Assembly: GCF_017744655.1 (NCBI RefSeq)
Contig: NZ_JAGIAW010000002.1
Span: 62,001-126,000, forward strand
DNA: 64,000 bases
Reading direction: 5' to 3'
Source of the DNA: Devosia sp.
Lineage (GTDB): Bacteria > Pseudomonadota > Alphaproteobacteria > Rhizobiales > Devosiaceae
In this document: one piece after another, positions 28,722 through 38,703 of the stretch
Layout: every line of letters starts with the position of its first letter
Numbering within the stretch: the stretch's first letter is position 1
Notes under the pieces: model-generated
Databases searched by the model: none
What the model was told of the DNA's origin: nothing
Seen by the model: only the letters and a program-made list of their open reading frames with translations
Made by a program: the position numbers and the translations under genes

Positions 28722-28737
28722 CCGAAATCGATTTCGG
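28722..28737. promoter_or_regulatory. 16-bp perfect palindrome, LacI-type operator candidate
   Basis: CCGAAATCGATTTCGG with central CG, upstream of the beta-mannosidase gene. Confidence 0.6.
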
Positions 28738-28789
28738 TAGTTGATTTGCGACTGCCAGAGGTGCCGGCCGCGGCCGGCAGGAGGACGAC

Positions 28790-31264
28790 TTGACTATTCC
28801 GAGCTTCAACACCGCGCTTGATCTCAGCGGCGCCTATGGCCTGACCGCGCCATCGCGAAACATCACGACGGCAATCACCCTCCCGGGCGACGTCCACGGC
28901 GCGCTCCTCGCCGCCGATCTCATTCCCGATCCCTATTTCGGCGAGAACGAAAAAGTCGTTATGTGGGTGGGCGAGACCGAGTGGCATGTCGAGCGCCGCT
29001 TTGACGCCTCGGCCGCCGATATCGACGGCTACCTGACGCTGACTCTGTCCGAAGTCGACTGCATCGCCACCATCCTCCTCAATGGCGAAGTCGTCGCCCG
29101 CACCGACAACAGTTTTGTGCGCCACGACATCGACGTCACCGGCAAGGTGCACCAGGGCGAGAACACGCTACGCATCGAGTTCGGCGTGGCGCCCGACGTC
29201 GCCAAGGCGCGCTCCGACGCTCACCCGTTCCCGATTCCCTTCACCTACAATTACCAAACCAACGGGTTGAAGGGCATCCACATGAACTTCATCCGCAAGG
29301 CGGCCTGCCATGCAGGTTGGGACTGGGGCATCTGCACCATGCCTGTCGGCGTCTATGGCACGATGAGCCTGCGCAAAGCGCATCTCGCCCGCCAGGACAG
29401 CGTCGAAGTCGAGCAGACCCACGGCACAAACTCGGTCGAACTTTCCATCAAGACCCGTGTCTTTGCCTTCGCCCATGGCGAGGTTGAACTTGAACACAGG
29501 ATCGACGGCCAGATCATCACCGACAAGGTCGTGGTCCAGAAGGGCGAAAACGTCTTCACCCACAATGTGACGATCCAGAGCCCGAAAATCTGGTGGCCAG
29601 CCGGGCAGGGCGCCCAGCCGCTCTACGAGCTGACGACGAACCTCGAAGGCGAAGTCACGACCCGCAAGATCGGTCTCCGCAAGCTGGAGTGGATCATCGA
29701 GAAGGACGAGATCGACCACACCTTCAAGTGCCGCATCAATGGCCGCGACATCACCATGATGGGTGCCAACTGGATCCCGGCTGACGCCATTCCCTCGCGC
29801 ATTACTCCGGCGGTCATCCGCGACCTGCTCGAAAGCGCAAAAGCCGCCAATATGAACATGCTCCGCATCTGGGGTGGCGGTCAGTATGAGCCGGACTATT
29901 TCTACGAGCTCTGCGACGAGCTCGGCATCCTGCTCTGGCACGATTTCATGTTCTCCTGCATGAGCTATCCGTCCGACCGCGACTTCCTCGCCTCGGTCGA
30001 AACCGAAATCACCCAGCAGGTCCGCCGTCTGTCGCACCACGCCTCCATTGCCCTCTGGTGTGGCGACAATGAAGTCATCGGCTCGCTCAACTGGTATCCG
30101 GAAACTCGCGCCGAAAAAGAGCGCTATATCGCCAATTACGACCGCCTCAACTCCATGCTGCACCGGATCGTCGAGGACGAAGACCCATCCCGCCGCTTCT
30201 GGCCGTCTTCGCCCTCCCTCGGCTACATGGACTTCTCCGATGGCTGGCATTCGGATACACGCGGCGACCTCCACTATTGGGACGTCTGGCACTCGGCCAA
30301 GAGCTTTGATGCCTACCGCACCGTCAATCCGCGCTTCGCCTCCGAATTCGGCTTCCAGTCCTTTACCTCTATGAACGTCATCGAGACCTTCTCGGAAGAA
30401 AAGGACCGCAATCCGTCCTCGCCGGTCATGGAAAACCACCAGCGCAACAATGGCGGCAATGCCCGCATCATCGAGACGATGACGCGCTATTTCCGCTTCC
30501 CGCGCGACTTCGACCAGATGGTGTTCCTCTCCCAGATCCAGCAGGGCCTCGCCATCAAGACTGCCATCGAATACTGGCGCTCCACCAAGCCGCGCTGCAT
30601 GGGCACGCTCTATTGGCAGATCAACGACATCTGGCCGGTGGCGAGCTGGTCGAGCCTCGACTATGGCGGGCAGTGGAAGCTGATGCACCACATGGCCAAG
30701 CGCTTCTTCCGCCTCGTCAACGTCGTGGCCGTGCCCAATGCCGACGGCTCCGAAATCACCCTCCGCGCCATCAACGACACCGGCCGCCCGATCTCGATCG
30801 CGCTCGAAGTCACTGCCGCAAAAGTCACCGGCGAAAGCCGTGTTGTCTTCTCCGGCAACAGCGCCATCAGCGCCGATGCCGCCATCAGCGTCACGACCAT
30901 CGCAGCCGCTGACCTCGTCGCTGACGAGTTCCTCTACTTCACCTGGAAAGACGCATCCGGCAAAATCCTCGGTGAAAACGACTATTTCCCCAAACCCTAC
31001 AAGGCCTACGAGCTGGTGCAGCCCACCATCTCCTCCTCCTGGTCGGATCGGGATGGCCAGGCCGTCTTGACGCTCTCAAGCGACAAGCCTGCCTTCTTCG
31101 CCACGGCCTCGGTCAATGTCCCCGGCTATTTCTCCGACAATGCGGTCACCCTTCTGCCCGGCCGCCCCGTGGAACTGACCTTCATTCCGCGCCACGGCGC
31201 AGCGGTCACCGCGGCCGATCTCTCCGCCTCGCTCTCCGTGCGCAATCTGGCAGAGACGTTCTGA
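28790..31264 (+). CDS. GH2 beta-mannosidase-like glycoside hydrolase
   Basis: MGANWIPAD, NMLRIWGGGQYEPDYFYELCDELGILLWHDFMFSC, LWCGDNE; TTG start after AGGAGG. Confidence 0.9.
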   Translation: MTIPSFNTALDLSGAYGLTAPSRNITTAITLPGDVHGALLAADLIPDPYFGENEKVVMWVGETEWHVERRFDASAADIDGYLTLTLSEVDCIATILLNGEVVARTDNSFVRHDIDVTGKVHQGENTLRIEFGVAPDVAKARSDAHPFPIPFTYNYQTNGLKGIHMNFIRKAACHAGWDWGICTMPVGVYGTMSLRKAHLARQDSVEVEQTHGTNSVELSIKTRVFAFAHGEVELEHRIDGQIITDKVVVQKGENVFTHNVTIQSPKIWWPAGQGAQPLYELTTNLEGEVTTRKIGLRKLEWIIEKDEIDHTFKCRINGRDITMMGANWIPADAIPSRITPAVIRDLLESAKAANMNMLRIWGGGQYEPDYFYELCDELGILLWHDFMFSCMSYPSDRDFLASVETEITQQVRRLSHHASIALWCGDNEVIGSLNWYPETRAEKERYIANYDRLNSMLHRIVEDEDPSRRFWPSSPSLGYMDFSDGWHSDTRGDLHYWDVWHSAKSFDAYRTVNPRFASEFGFQSFTSMNVIETFSEEKDRNPSSPVMENHQRNNGGNARIIETMTRYFRFPRDFDQMVFLSQIQQGLAIKTAIEYWRSTKPRCMGTLYWQINDIWPVASWSSLDYGGQWKLMHHMAKRFFRLVNVVAVPNADGSEITLRAINDTGRPISIALEVTAAKVTGESRVVFSGNSAISADAAISVTTIAAADLVADEFLYFTWKDASGKILGENDYFPKPYKAYELVQPTISSSWSDRDGQAVLTLSSDKPAFFATASVNVPGYFSDNAVTLLPGRPVELTFIPRHGAAVTAADLSASLSVRNLAETF

Positions 31265-31296
31265 ACGGCTTTGCTTCCATACCAGAGCATTGACTT

Positions 31297-31336
31297 GGCG
31301 GTCCCCATCGCGCATCGGTGCGGGACCGCCTTTTTC
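31297..31336 (+). terminator. intrinsic terminator after GH2 gene
   Basis: GGCGGTCCC...GGGACCGCC followed by TTTTTC. Confidence 0.85.
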
Positions 31337-31413
31337 TTCCTGCCCGGACCAGCCATGTCTCGCCCCCGTATTCTCGGCACGTCTTTGTTCCCTGCCGGAT
31401 ACGGGCGCGTCTG

Positions 31414-32331
31414 ATGGCTTCCCCGGTCTCCCCCATTGAAAGCCGCGCCAATCTCGGCATTGCGCTCGTTCTGGCGTCCCAGCTTGTGCTGCTGGTCCTC
31501 GACATTTCGGCCAAGTGGCTGTCGATCGAAGGCATGGCGACGACGCAGATCGTCTTCATGCGCTATGGCATGCATCTGGCGCTCCTGTTGCTGCTCTTCC
31601 TGCCGGTTAGCGGTATCAACCTTGTGAAGAGCAATAACTGGAAGCTCGAAGTCCTGCGCGGCTTCTGTCTCCTCGGGACGACCGGGCTCAACTTCCTCTC
31701 CATGCGCTATCTGCCGCTCACGGTCACCAGCGCCATCCTCTTCACCTCGCCCCTGCTGATCTGCGCCCTGTCCGGTCCGCTTTTGGGCGACACGGTCGGC
31801 TGGCGCCGCTGGCTCGCAATTGGCGTCGGCTTCATCGGCATCCTGATCATCGTTCGCCCCGGCTCCGAGGCCTTTCAGCCAACCGCTCTATTGAGCGTGG
31901 GCGCTGCTCTGTTCCTGGCGCTGTTCTCCATCCTCACCCGCAAACTGGCGGGCGTCGACAGCGCCTCGACCCAGCAGTTCTTTGCCGGCGCCACGCCGGT
32001 CATCCTCTTGGCGCCCATAGCCTTCACCGATTGGGTCTGGCCGACCCAGCCGATTTCCTGGATCGCTTTCCTCATCATGGGCGCGGCAGGGCTCGGCGGA
32101 CACTTTCTCAATTCGGTGGCGCATCGTTTCGCCACCCCGGCCATCCTTGCTCCGTTTAGCTATCTCAGCCTGCTCTATCTCTCGATAGCGAGCTGGCTGA
32201 TCTTCAATCAGCCGCCCGATCAATGGTTCATACTCGGCGCCGCCATCATCATCCTCAGCGGCCTCTACATCTGGCTGCGCGAGCGCCAACTCTCCAAGGC
32301 CGAGGTCACGCTGGTCAACGAGCCGGCTTAG
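31414..32331 (+). CDS. EamA/DMT-family transporter
   Basis: About ten hydrophobic segments, EamA pattern (FLSMRYLPLTVTSAILFTSPLLICALSGPLLGDTVGWRRWLAIGVGFIGILIIVRPG). Confidence 0.85.
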   Translation: MASPVSPIESRANLGIALVLASQLVLLVLDISAKWLSIEGMATTQIVFMRYGMHLALLLLLFLPVSGINLVKSNNWKLEVLRGFCLLGTTGLNFLSMRYLPLTVTSAILFTSPLLICALSGPLLGDTVGWRRWLAIGVGFIGILIIVRPGSEAFQPTALLSVGAALFLALFSILTRKLAGVDSASTQQFFAGATPVILLAPIAFTDWVWPTQPISWIAFLIMGAAGLGGHFLNSVAHRFATPAILAPFSYLSLLYLSIASWLIFNQPPDQWFILGAAIIILSGLYIWLRERQLSKAEVTLVNEPA

Positions 32332-33625
32332 GCACTTCCTGCTCGATTTCCTTGAGCGGCTCCGCCGTCGGCGCCAGTCCATGGGTGATCAGCCGCGCAC
32401 TGCGCTGGCCGGTGAGGTAGATCCAGAGCCAACTCATGGCCACGAAGATGCGGTTCTTCGCATCGACCAGGAAGTAGATATGGGCAATGCCCCATACCCA
32501 CCAGGCAAACCAGCCCTTGAGCGTGAGCCAGCCGAAATCGATCACCGCCGCCTGCTTGCCGATGGTCGCGAGATCGCCTGCATGATTGTAGGCAAAGGGC
32601 TGTCTCGCTCCACCCCCCGCGAGCCGCTTCAGCACAGCGCGAGCCGCATGCGCCCCAGCCTGCTTGGCCGCCGGAGCCACGCCCGGCACCGGCTTACCAT
32701 CGGGCTTGATGATGCTAGCCGTATCGCCGACCACGAAAATCTCGGGATGACCCGGCACAGACAAGTCCGGTTCCACCTTCACCCGCCCCGACCGATCCGC
32801 TTCGACACCCAGCCACTTGGCCGCAGGCGATGCCGCCACACCCGCCGCCCAGATGACAGTCTTGGTCGCCAGCCGCTTCTCGCCGAAAGTCACCCCGTCC
32901 TCATCGACCGCCTTGACCATCTGCCCCAACTCGACCTCGACACCGAGATGCTCCAGCGACTTCAGCGCATAGGCCGATAGTTCCGGCTTGAAATTGAGCA
33001 GCACTCGGTCCGCCCCTTCGATCAGCACGACCCGCAAATCCTCCGGCGCAATCGTCCGGAATTGCCCTGCCAAGCTCGCCCGTCCCAGTTCGCTGATCGC
33101 CCCGGCCATTTCGACGCCCGTCGGACCCGCACCGATAATGGCAAAGGTCAGCAGCGCCCGGCGCTTGCGCGGATCGAATTCCCGCTCCGCCGCCTCGAAG
33201 GCCAGCAGCAGCTTTCGCCTGATGGCGGTGGCGTCCTCGAGCGTCTTCAGCCCCGGCGCAAACTCTTCCCATTGGTCATTGCCGAAATAGGCGTGCTGCG
33301 CGCCCGTCGCGATGATCAGGCTATCGTAATGCTCCGGCGCACCATCCTCGATCAGCACTTGCCTGTTGGCGGTATCGATCCCGGTCACCGTCGCCATGAT
33401 CACCCGCGTATTGCGCTGCTTGCGCAGGATATGGCGGATCGGCCAGGCGATTTCCGAGGGGCTCAGCGATGCCGTCGCAACCTGATAGAGCAGGGGCTGG
33501 AAGAGGTGATGGTTGCGCCGGTCGATCACCAGCACTTCGACATCGGCACGCGCCAGCACCTGCGCCGCCGCTATACCGCCAAAGCCTCCGCCAATGATGA
33601 CGATGCGGTGCTTGGGCGTTGCCAT
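32315..33625 (-). CDS. ndh: type II NADH dehydrogenase
   Basis: HRIVIIGGGFGGIAAAQVLARADVEVLVIDRRNHHLFQPLLYQVATASLSPSEIAWPIR; FVVGDTA. Confidence 0.92.
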   Translation of the reverse strand: MATPKHRIVIIGGGFGGIAAAQVLARADVEVLVIDRRNHHLFQPLLYQVATASLSPSEIAWPIRHILRKQRNTRVIMATVTGIDTANRQVLIEDGAPEHYDSLIIATGAQHAYFGNDQWEEFAPGLKTLEDATAIRRKLLLAFEAAEREFDPRKRRALLTFAIIGAGPTGVEMAGAISELGRASLAGQFRTIAPEDLRVVLIEGADRVLLNFKPELSAYALKSLEHLGVEVELGQMVKAVDEDGVTFGEKRLATKTVIWAAGVAASPAAKWLGVEADRSGRVKVEPDLSVPGHPEIFVVGDTASIIKPDGKPVPGVAPAAKQAGAHAARAVLKRLAGGGARQPFAYNHAGDLATIGKQAAVIDFGWLTLKGWFAWWVWGIAHIYFLVDAKNRIFVAMSWLWIYLTGQRSARLITHGLAPTAEPLKEIEQEVPKPAR

Positions 33626-33696
33626 GTCGGCCTCCATATCTGTGCCCCAGACATGGGATACCAATGGCCTGCCGTCAATGCATCTCAGCCGAAGGT

Positions 33697-35070
33697 CTAG
33701 GCCTTCGCGCGTTCCCGCCAGCGCCGCGCATATTCGGTAAAACCCGGATGGGCCAGCGGCACGATCGGGCTATCGTGCTGCTCATGCGCAGCCTTTCCGC
33801 CAAACAACAGGCTTGCCCCAAGGCTGGTGCCCGTCCCATCTCCGGAGGCATGCACTGGCCGCCCGGCGAGCGTCGCCAGTGCCGCACCAAACAGCGCATT
33901 GCGCGCCAGCGGCCCCTCGATGGTGATGCTCTTGCCCAGCCCACAGAGATCGAGGCATTCGCGCGCCACCAGCGCCAGATAAAGCGACGCCGCGGCCGTA
34001 CGCTCCCCGTGCGTTAGGTCTTCCGGCGCCACCGTCCAACGGCCCCGCCCATTGGCAAAGGGACCAACGCCGGGCGCAAAGGTCGGCAGTGCCTGCACAT
34101 CTCGCTCGATCACGGCCACAATGTCCGCTTCGCTCGGGGTCACGATCTCGCGCACGATGGTGTCGAATTCTCGCCCGCCCATGAAGCGCGCCGTCGGCAC
34201 GGGCCGGCCAAAGGCATCGACATTGGCAAGGCTGTCGCGTGCCTGATCGAGCTTTGCCGTGTCGCCACCGACCGTCATGGCAATGGCCCAGGTGCCCGTC
34301 GACAGGATGGTGAAGGGCGCTTCTCGGCGGCCCAGATGTGGCACCAGCGATGCATTGGAATCGTGAATGCCGCAGGTCACCGGCGTGCCGGCCGGCACGC
34401 CCGTATAGCCGGCAAGATTGTTAAGGATCGGTCCGAGCACCGAGGCTGCCGGCCTGATCTGCGGAAAGAAAGCCCGCCAGCCCTGCTCGTCGACCATGGA
34501 CGAAAAGTCGCCCTTGTCCGGCGCCCAGAGATCGGTATGGCAACCGAGCGAGGTTACTTCGCTGGCCAGAATGCCGGTCAGGCGCCAGGCCCAATATTGC
34601 GGATAGGTCAGGATCGCCGTGACCTTGGCGAAGTCTTCCGGAAAAGCCCGCGATTGCCAGAAAATCTGTGCGCCGAGATTGAGCCCATTGGGCAGGCGCG
34701 CCGATAGCGTCTCGGCAAAGAGAGGCCGCGCGCGGTCATAGGCTTCGTCGGACGAGTCCGGGCCGTCATATTCATAGTCGAGCACCGGCATCGCCAGCCG
34801 ATCGCCCGCCATCAGCGCAGCGGTGGCGCCATGCGTGGTGATGGAAATGCCATCGATCCCGTGCTCGCGATGCAGTTCACCCAGGCTCGAGAGGATAAAA
34901 TCCCAAAGCCCTTCGACATCGGCATGCGGGTAGGGCGCATCGCGCTGCACGCTATTGGGCTGGCTGAGCGAGCCCAGCAGCGCTTCGCTTGCCGCATCGA
35001 TCAGCACGACCTTGGCATTGGTCTTGCCGATATCGATCACGGCGATATGGCGGGGCAGGGACTGGGTCAT
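33697..35070 (-). CDS. FGGY-family carbohydrate kinase (fuculokinase-like)
   Basis: IAVIDIGKTNAKVVLID; CGIHDSNASLVPHL; ILSTGTWAIAM. Confidence 0.8.
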   Translation of the reverse strand: MTQSLPRHIAVIDIGKTNAKVVLIDAASEALLGSLSQPNSVQRDAPYPHADVEGLWDFILSSLGELHREHGIDGISITTHGATAALMAGDRLAMPVLDYEYDGPDSSDEAYDRARPLFAETLSARLPNGLNLGAQIFWQSRAFPEDFAKVTAILTYPQYWAWRLTGILASEVTSLGCHTDLWAPDKGDFSSMVDEQGWRAFFPQIRPAASVLGPILNNLAGYTGVPAGTPVTCGIHDSNASLVPHLGRREAPFTILSTGTWAIAMTVGGDTAKLDQARDSLANVDAFGRPVPTARFMGGREFDTIVREIVTPSEADIVAVIERDVQALPTFAPGVGPFANGRGRWTVAPEDLTHGERTAAASLYLALVARECLDLCGLGKSITIEGPLARNALFGAALATLAGRPVHASGDGTGTSLGASLLFGGKAAHEQHDSPIVPLAHPGFTEYARRWRERAKA

Positions 35071-35200
35071 GGCGCGACGCTCTTCTTGGGATACCGGCCC
35101 ATAGCGGAAAATCCGGCACCGCGCCATAGCTGACATGTTAGCGCTGCGCGCGGAAAAGCGGGCACCGGTTTTCCGAAAGGAACGAAGCGCCGGAGATACG

Positions 35201-35650
35201 CTATTTGATGATCAGCACCGGAATTTCGGCATGCGCCAGAACTTCCGCCGCCTGAGAACCAAGCAACAGCCGACCGAGCCCGCGACGGCCATGCGAGCCC
35301 ATGACGATCAGGTCGGCACCGATGGTCTTGGCTTGCTTGATAATGCCTTCCGCTGCCGGCAGGTCCGGCAGGTGTTGGGTCGCAAGAGTAATGCCCGCGG
35401 CACTCGCGAGCTTGGTCGCGTCCTCCAGCACGCCCTTGGCGGATTCGGCCTTGGCCTTGTCGAGCTCTTCAAGAATGCTCGACGTATCCACCATCATCAT
35501 TTCGGCGCCCGGCGCGATGATGATGGAAGGCTCGGTCACGGTGACGGCTGTCAGCTTGGCGCCAAGCTTGCCCGCGAGGGCAATGGCATGGGTAAAGGCC
35601 TTGGTGCTGAGATCCGAGCCGTCGATGGCGCAAACGATGTTCGAGTACAT
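35201..35650 (-). CDS. universal stress protein (UspA family)
   Basis: MYSNIVCAIDGSDLSTKAFTHAIALA...ADLIVMGSHGRRGLGRLLLGSQAAEVLAHAEIPVLIIK. Confidence 0.92.
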   Translation of the reverse strand: MYSNIVCAIDGSDLSTKAFTHAIALAGKLGAKLTAVTVTEPSIIIAPGAEMMMVDTSSILEELDKAKAESAKGVLEDATKLASAAGITLATQHLPDLPAAEGIIKQAKTIGADLIVMGSHGRRGLGRLLLGSQAAEVLAHAEIPVLIIK

Positions 35651-35707
35651 GGCGAAAATTCCCCCGTTGAAGATGACGCACAGTAGAACAACGTGGCAGC
35701 CAGAACT

Positions 35708-35721
35708 TTGATCCAGATCAC
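35708..35721. promoter_or_regulatory. FixK/FNR-type box candidate
   Basis: TTGATCCAGATCAC: 9 of 10 matches to TTGAT-N4-ATCAA, about 64 bp upstream of the usp start codon. Confidence 0.7.
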
Positions 35722-35769
35722 GCCGGCATTGCCCGCCGGGCGAGAAGGGGCTATTGGAGCCACCTTCGA

Positions 35770-36813
35770 ATGATAGATGAAATTGCGCTAATGACCGAAC
35801 TGGGGCGCGGCCAGGACGTCTCGCTTGAGACCGCCCGCCGCTTTTCCGTCGCACCGATGATCGACTGGACTGATAGGCATTGCAGATATCTGCATCGCCT
35901 GCTGACCAGGCGCGGCCTGCTGTTCACGGAAATGATCACCACCGGCGCCGTCATTCATGGCGATACCGAGCGCCATCTGCGCTTCGACCCCGCCGAGCAG
36001 CCCGTCGCCCTGCAATTGGGCGGTTCCGACCCGATTGACCTTGCCGCCGCCACCCGCCAAGGCGACCTTTACGGCTACGACGAGATCAATCTCAATGTCG
36101 GCTGCCCTTCGGACCGCGTGCAGTCCGGCAAGTTCGGCGCCTGCCTGATGGCCGAGCCCGATCTCGTTGCCGATTGCGTCCGCGCCATGCGCTCGGCCAC
36201 CGACAAGCCGGTGACCGTAAAGTGCCGCATCGGCATCGATGACCAAGACATCGAAGAAAGCCTTGATCGTTTCGCCGACAAGATGGCCGAAGCCGGCGTC
36301 GCCGCGCTCTATGTCCACGCCCGCAAAGCCTGGCTCCAGGGACTAAGTCCCAAGGAAAACCGCACCATCCCGCCGCTCAACTATCCGCGCGCCTATCGCC
36401 TGCGCCAGCGGCTCGCGCCCCTGCCGATAATGATCAATGGCGGCATCGAGACGTTCGAACAGATCGACGAGCATCTTCAGCACATGGATGGCGTTATGCT
36501 CGGTCGCGCCGCCTATCACAATCCGATGATGCTGGCCGACGTCGACCACCGCCTTTTCGGCGACGAACCATCCACGCTGACCCTCGCCGACATCATGCGA
36601 GCTATGGCCGACTATGCCGAAGCCCAATTGCAGACCGGCACGCGCCTCAACAACATCGCCCGCCACATGCTCGGCCTCGCCAACGGCCGCCCCGGCGCCC
36701 GCCAGTTCCGCCAGATCCTCAGCGTGGACGCCTGCAAACCCAAGGCCGGCCCGGAAGTATTCATGCACGCCCTCTCCGTCGTCGAAGAACGCGCCGAAGC
36801 CGTCGCGAGCTAG
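35770..36813 (+). CDS. dusA: tRNA-dihydrouridine synthase A
   Basis: FSVAPMIDWTDRHCRYLHRLLT, INLNVGCPSDRVQSGKFGACLM, YVHARKAWLQGLSPKENR. Confidence 0.95.
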   Translation: MIDEIALMTELGRGQDVSLETARRFSVAPMIDWTDRHCRYLHRLLTRRGLLFTEMITTGAVIHGDTERHLRFDPAEQPVALQLGGSDPIDLAAATRQGDLYGYDEINLNVGCPSDRVQSGKFGACLMAEPDLVADCVRAMRSATDKPVTVKCRIGIDDQDIEESLDRFADKMAEAGVAALYVHARKAWLQGLSPKENRTIPPLNYPRAYRLRQRLAPLPIMINGGIETFEQIDEHLQHMDGVMLGRAAYHNPMMLADVDHRLFGDEPSTLTLADIMRAMADYAEAQLQTGTRLNNIARHMLGLANGRPGARQFRQILSVDACKPKAGPEVFMHALSVVEERAEAVAS

Positions 36814-37514
36814 TCCTGCAATTCCAGCGAGTTCTGCGTCACGCTATAGCGGCCCAGCGTTTCCAGAAACGTCATGCCTAAAAGGCTCGTTTCCAGCGCC
36901 CCGTCCTCAGCCACGAAAGCGGGAATATTGCGCCGTGAAATGCCGCCAACCTCGATGGTCTTGAGCCGCGTCCGCGCCGCCATACCGGTGCCATTGGCCG
37001 TCGAAACCGGGATCGCATAGCGCAGTTCCGATAGATCGATGCCCGCCGCCTCCGCATCCGCCCGCGTCAGCACCACGGCACTGGCGCCCGTATCAAAAAT
37101 CATCGGCGTCGTATGGCCATTGACGGTGGCGGCAATCTCGAAATGCCCGCCAAAACCGCGCCGGAACACCGCCGTGCCGCGCTCGCTGTCGACCACGGCA
37201 ACACCGGGCCGCAATTCGCCGGTGACCCGGCCGACCACGCCCATCAATTCGTCGCGATAGGCATAGCCAACCCCGACCACGGCAAAGATGCCGACCCAGA
37301 GCACCAGCGCCCCAACCAATTCGGCCGCTTGCCGGCGTCGCGCAAAGGCGCCACCGGCAAAGATGATGAGGATGACGACGAGCGGCACCAGTTGCGCTGT
37401 CTGCGTCTGGGTGAGGCCGATCATGCTCCCGGCATCGGCCGAGATCATCAGGGCGATTCCGGCCGCTACAAGCAGGGCAATGCCGATAAAGATCATGTCT
37501 CTGCTTTCCATCAA
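36810..37514 (-). CDS. retropepsin-like clan AA aspartic protease (membrane-anchored)
   Basis: HTTPMIFDTGASAVVLTRADAEAAGI; C-terminal SLLGMTFLETL; N-terminal TM segments. Confidence 0.85.
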   Translation of the reverse strand: MMESRDMIFIGIALLVAAGIALMISADAGSMIGLTQTQTAQLVPLVVILIIFAGGAFARRRQAAELVGALVLWVGIFAVVGVGYAYRDELMGVVGRVTGELRPGVAVVDSERGTAVFRRGFGGHFEIAATVNGHTTPMIFDTGASAVVLTRADAEAAGIDLSELRYAIPVSTANGTGMAARTRLKTIEVGGISRRNIPAFVAEDGALETSLLGMTFLETLGRYSVTQNSLELQD

Positions 37515-37680
37515 CCTTTGATCCCTTCGATTAAGGGACGGACCGCTACGATTTCAAGACTTTGCGCCGCCGATATGGCGCAGTCACAGTGCCGCAGCTT
37601 TGCCGCGGACTGCCTCAATTGCAATTGGAACCATTCTGGGCAACAAGTCCGCACTCCTTCGCCCATTTCGGACTCGCCCC

Positions 37681-38703
37681 ATGCCTGCGCTCAATCCCGC
37701 CTTTGCCGATATCGTGGAACTGCTGACCGCCGTGCCCGATGGCGACGAGGCCGCTGTCGCCGCCGTTCGTCGCCGCGATGCTGAATTGACCAAGCCCGCC
37801 GGTTCGCTCGGGCGCCTCGAAGAACTCGTGGAATTCCTCGCCCGCTGGCAGCATCGCCAGACCCCGCGCCTCGAAAACCCGATGGTCACCATTTTTGCCG
37901 GTAATCACGGCGTGGCTGACCAGGGCGTTTCCGCCTTCCCGCCGGATGTGACCGCCCAGATGGTCGCCAATTTCACCAATGGCGGCGCAGCTATTTCGCA
38001 GATCTGTGGCCTGCATGAAATCAACTTGCGCGTCTTCGAACTCGCGCTCGAACTGCCCACCGGCGACATCACCCAGGAAGCAGCGCTCGACGACCAGATG
38101 TGCGCCGCCACCATCGCCTATGGCATGGAGGCGGTGGCCGGAAAGCCCGATATCATCGGCCTCGGCGAAATGGGCATCGGCAACACCACCATTGCTGCCG
38201 CCATCTTCGCCGCCCTCTATGGCGGCACCGGCGCCGATTGGGCCGGCCGTGGCACTGGCGTCGACGATGCCGGCTATGCGCGCAAGGTCGACGCGATCGA
38301 CCAAGCCCTTGCCCTGCACCAAGATGGCCTCGACCATCCCCTCGCGATCCTCGCCCGCCTTGGAGGCCGCGAAATCGCCGCCATGCTCGGGGCGCTGATC
38401 GCCGCACGCCACCAGAAGGTGCCGGTGGTCATCGACGGCTATGTGGCAACCGCCGCCGCGGCAATCGCCCATGCGGTCAATCCCGAGGCCATCGACCATT
38501 GCCTCTTCGCCCACATCACCAGGGAAGGCGCGCATGCCCGCGTGCTGGAGCATATGGGAAAGGCGCCGCTGCTCGATCTCGGCATGCGTCTCGGGGAGGG
38601 CACAGGCGCCGCGCTTGGCGTGGTGCTGGTCAAGACCGCGCTGCATCTTCACACCAATATGGCGACCTTCGACAGCGCCTCAGTCAGTCGCCGGCTGGAT
38701 TAG
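37681..38703 (+). CDS. cobT: nicotinate-nucleotide--dimethylbenzimidazole phosphoribosyltransferase
   Basis: KPAGSLGRLEELVEFLARWQ, VTIFAGNHGVADQGVSAFP, GLGEMGIGNTT, LLDLGMRLGEGTGAALG. Confidence 0.95.
   Translation: MPALNPAFADIVELLTAVPDGDEAAVAAVRRRDAELTKPAGSLGRLEELVEFLARWQHRQTPRLENPMVTIFAGNHGVADQGVSAFPPDVTAQMVANFTNGGAAISQICGLHEINLRVFELALELPTGDITQEAALDDQMCAATIAYGMEAVAGKPDIIGLGEMGIGNTTIAAAIFAALYGGTGADWAGRGTGVDDAGYARKVDAIDQALALHQDGLDHPLAILARLGGREIAAMLGALIAARHQKVPVVIDGYVATAAAAIAHAVNPEAIDHCLFAHITREGAHARVLEHMGKAPLLDLGMRLGEGTGAALGVVLVKTALHLHTNMATFDSASVSRRLD

Noticed and set aside
37515-37680. Cobalamin riboswitch before cobT
   Set aside because: The spacer is short and I could not identify a B12-box-like core; a covariance-model search would be decisive.
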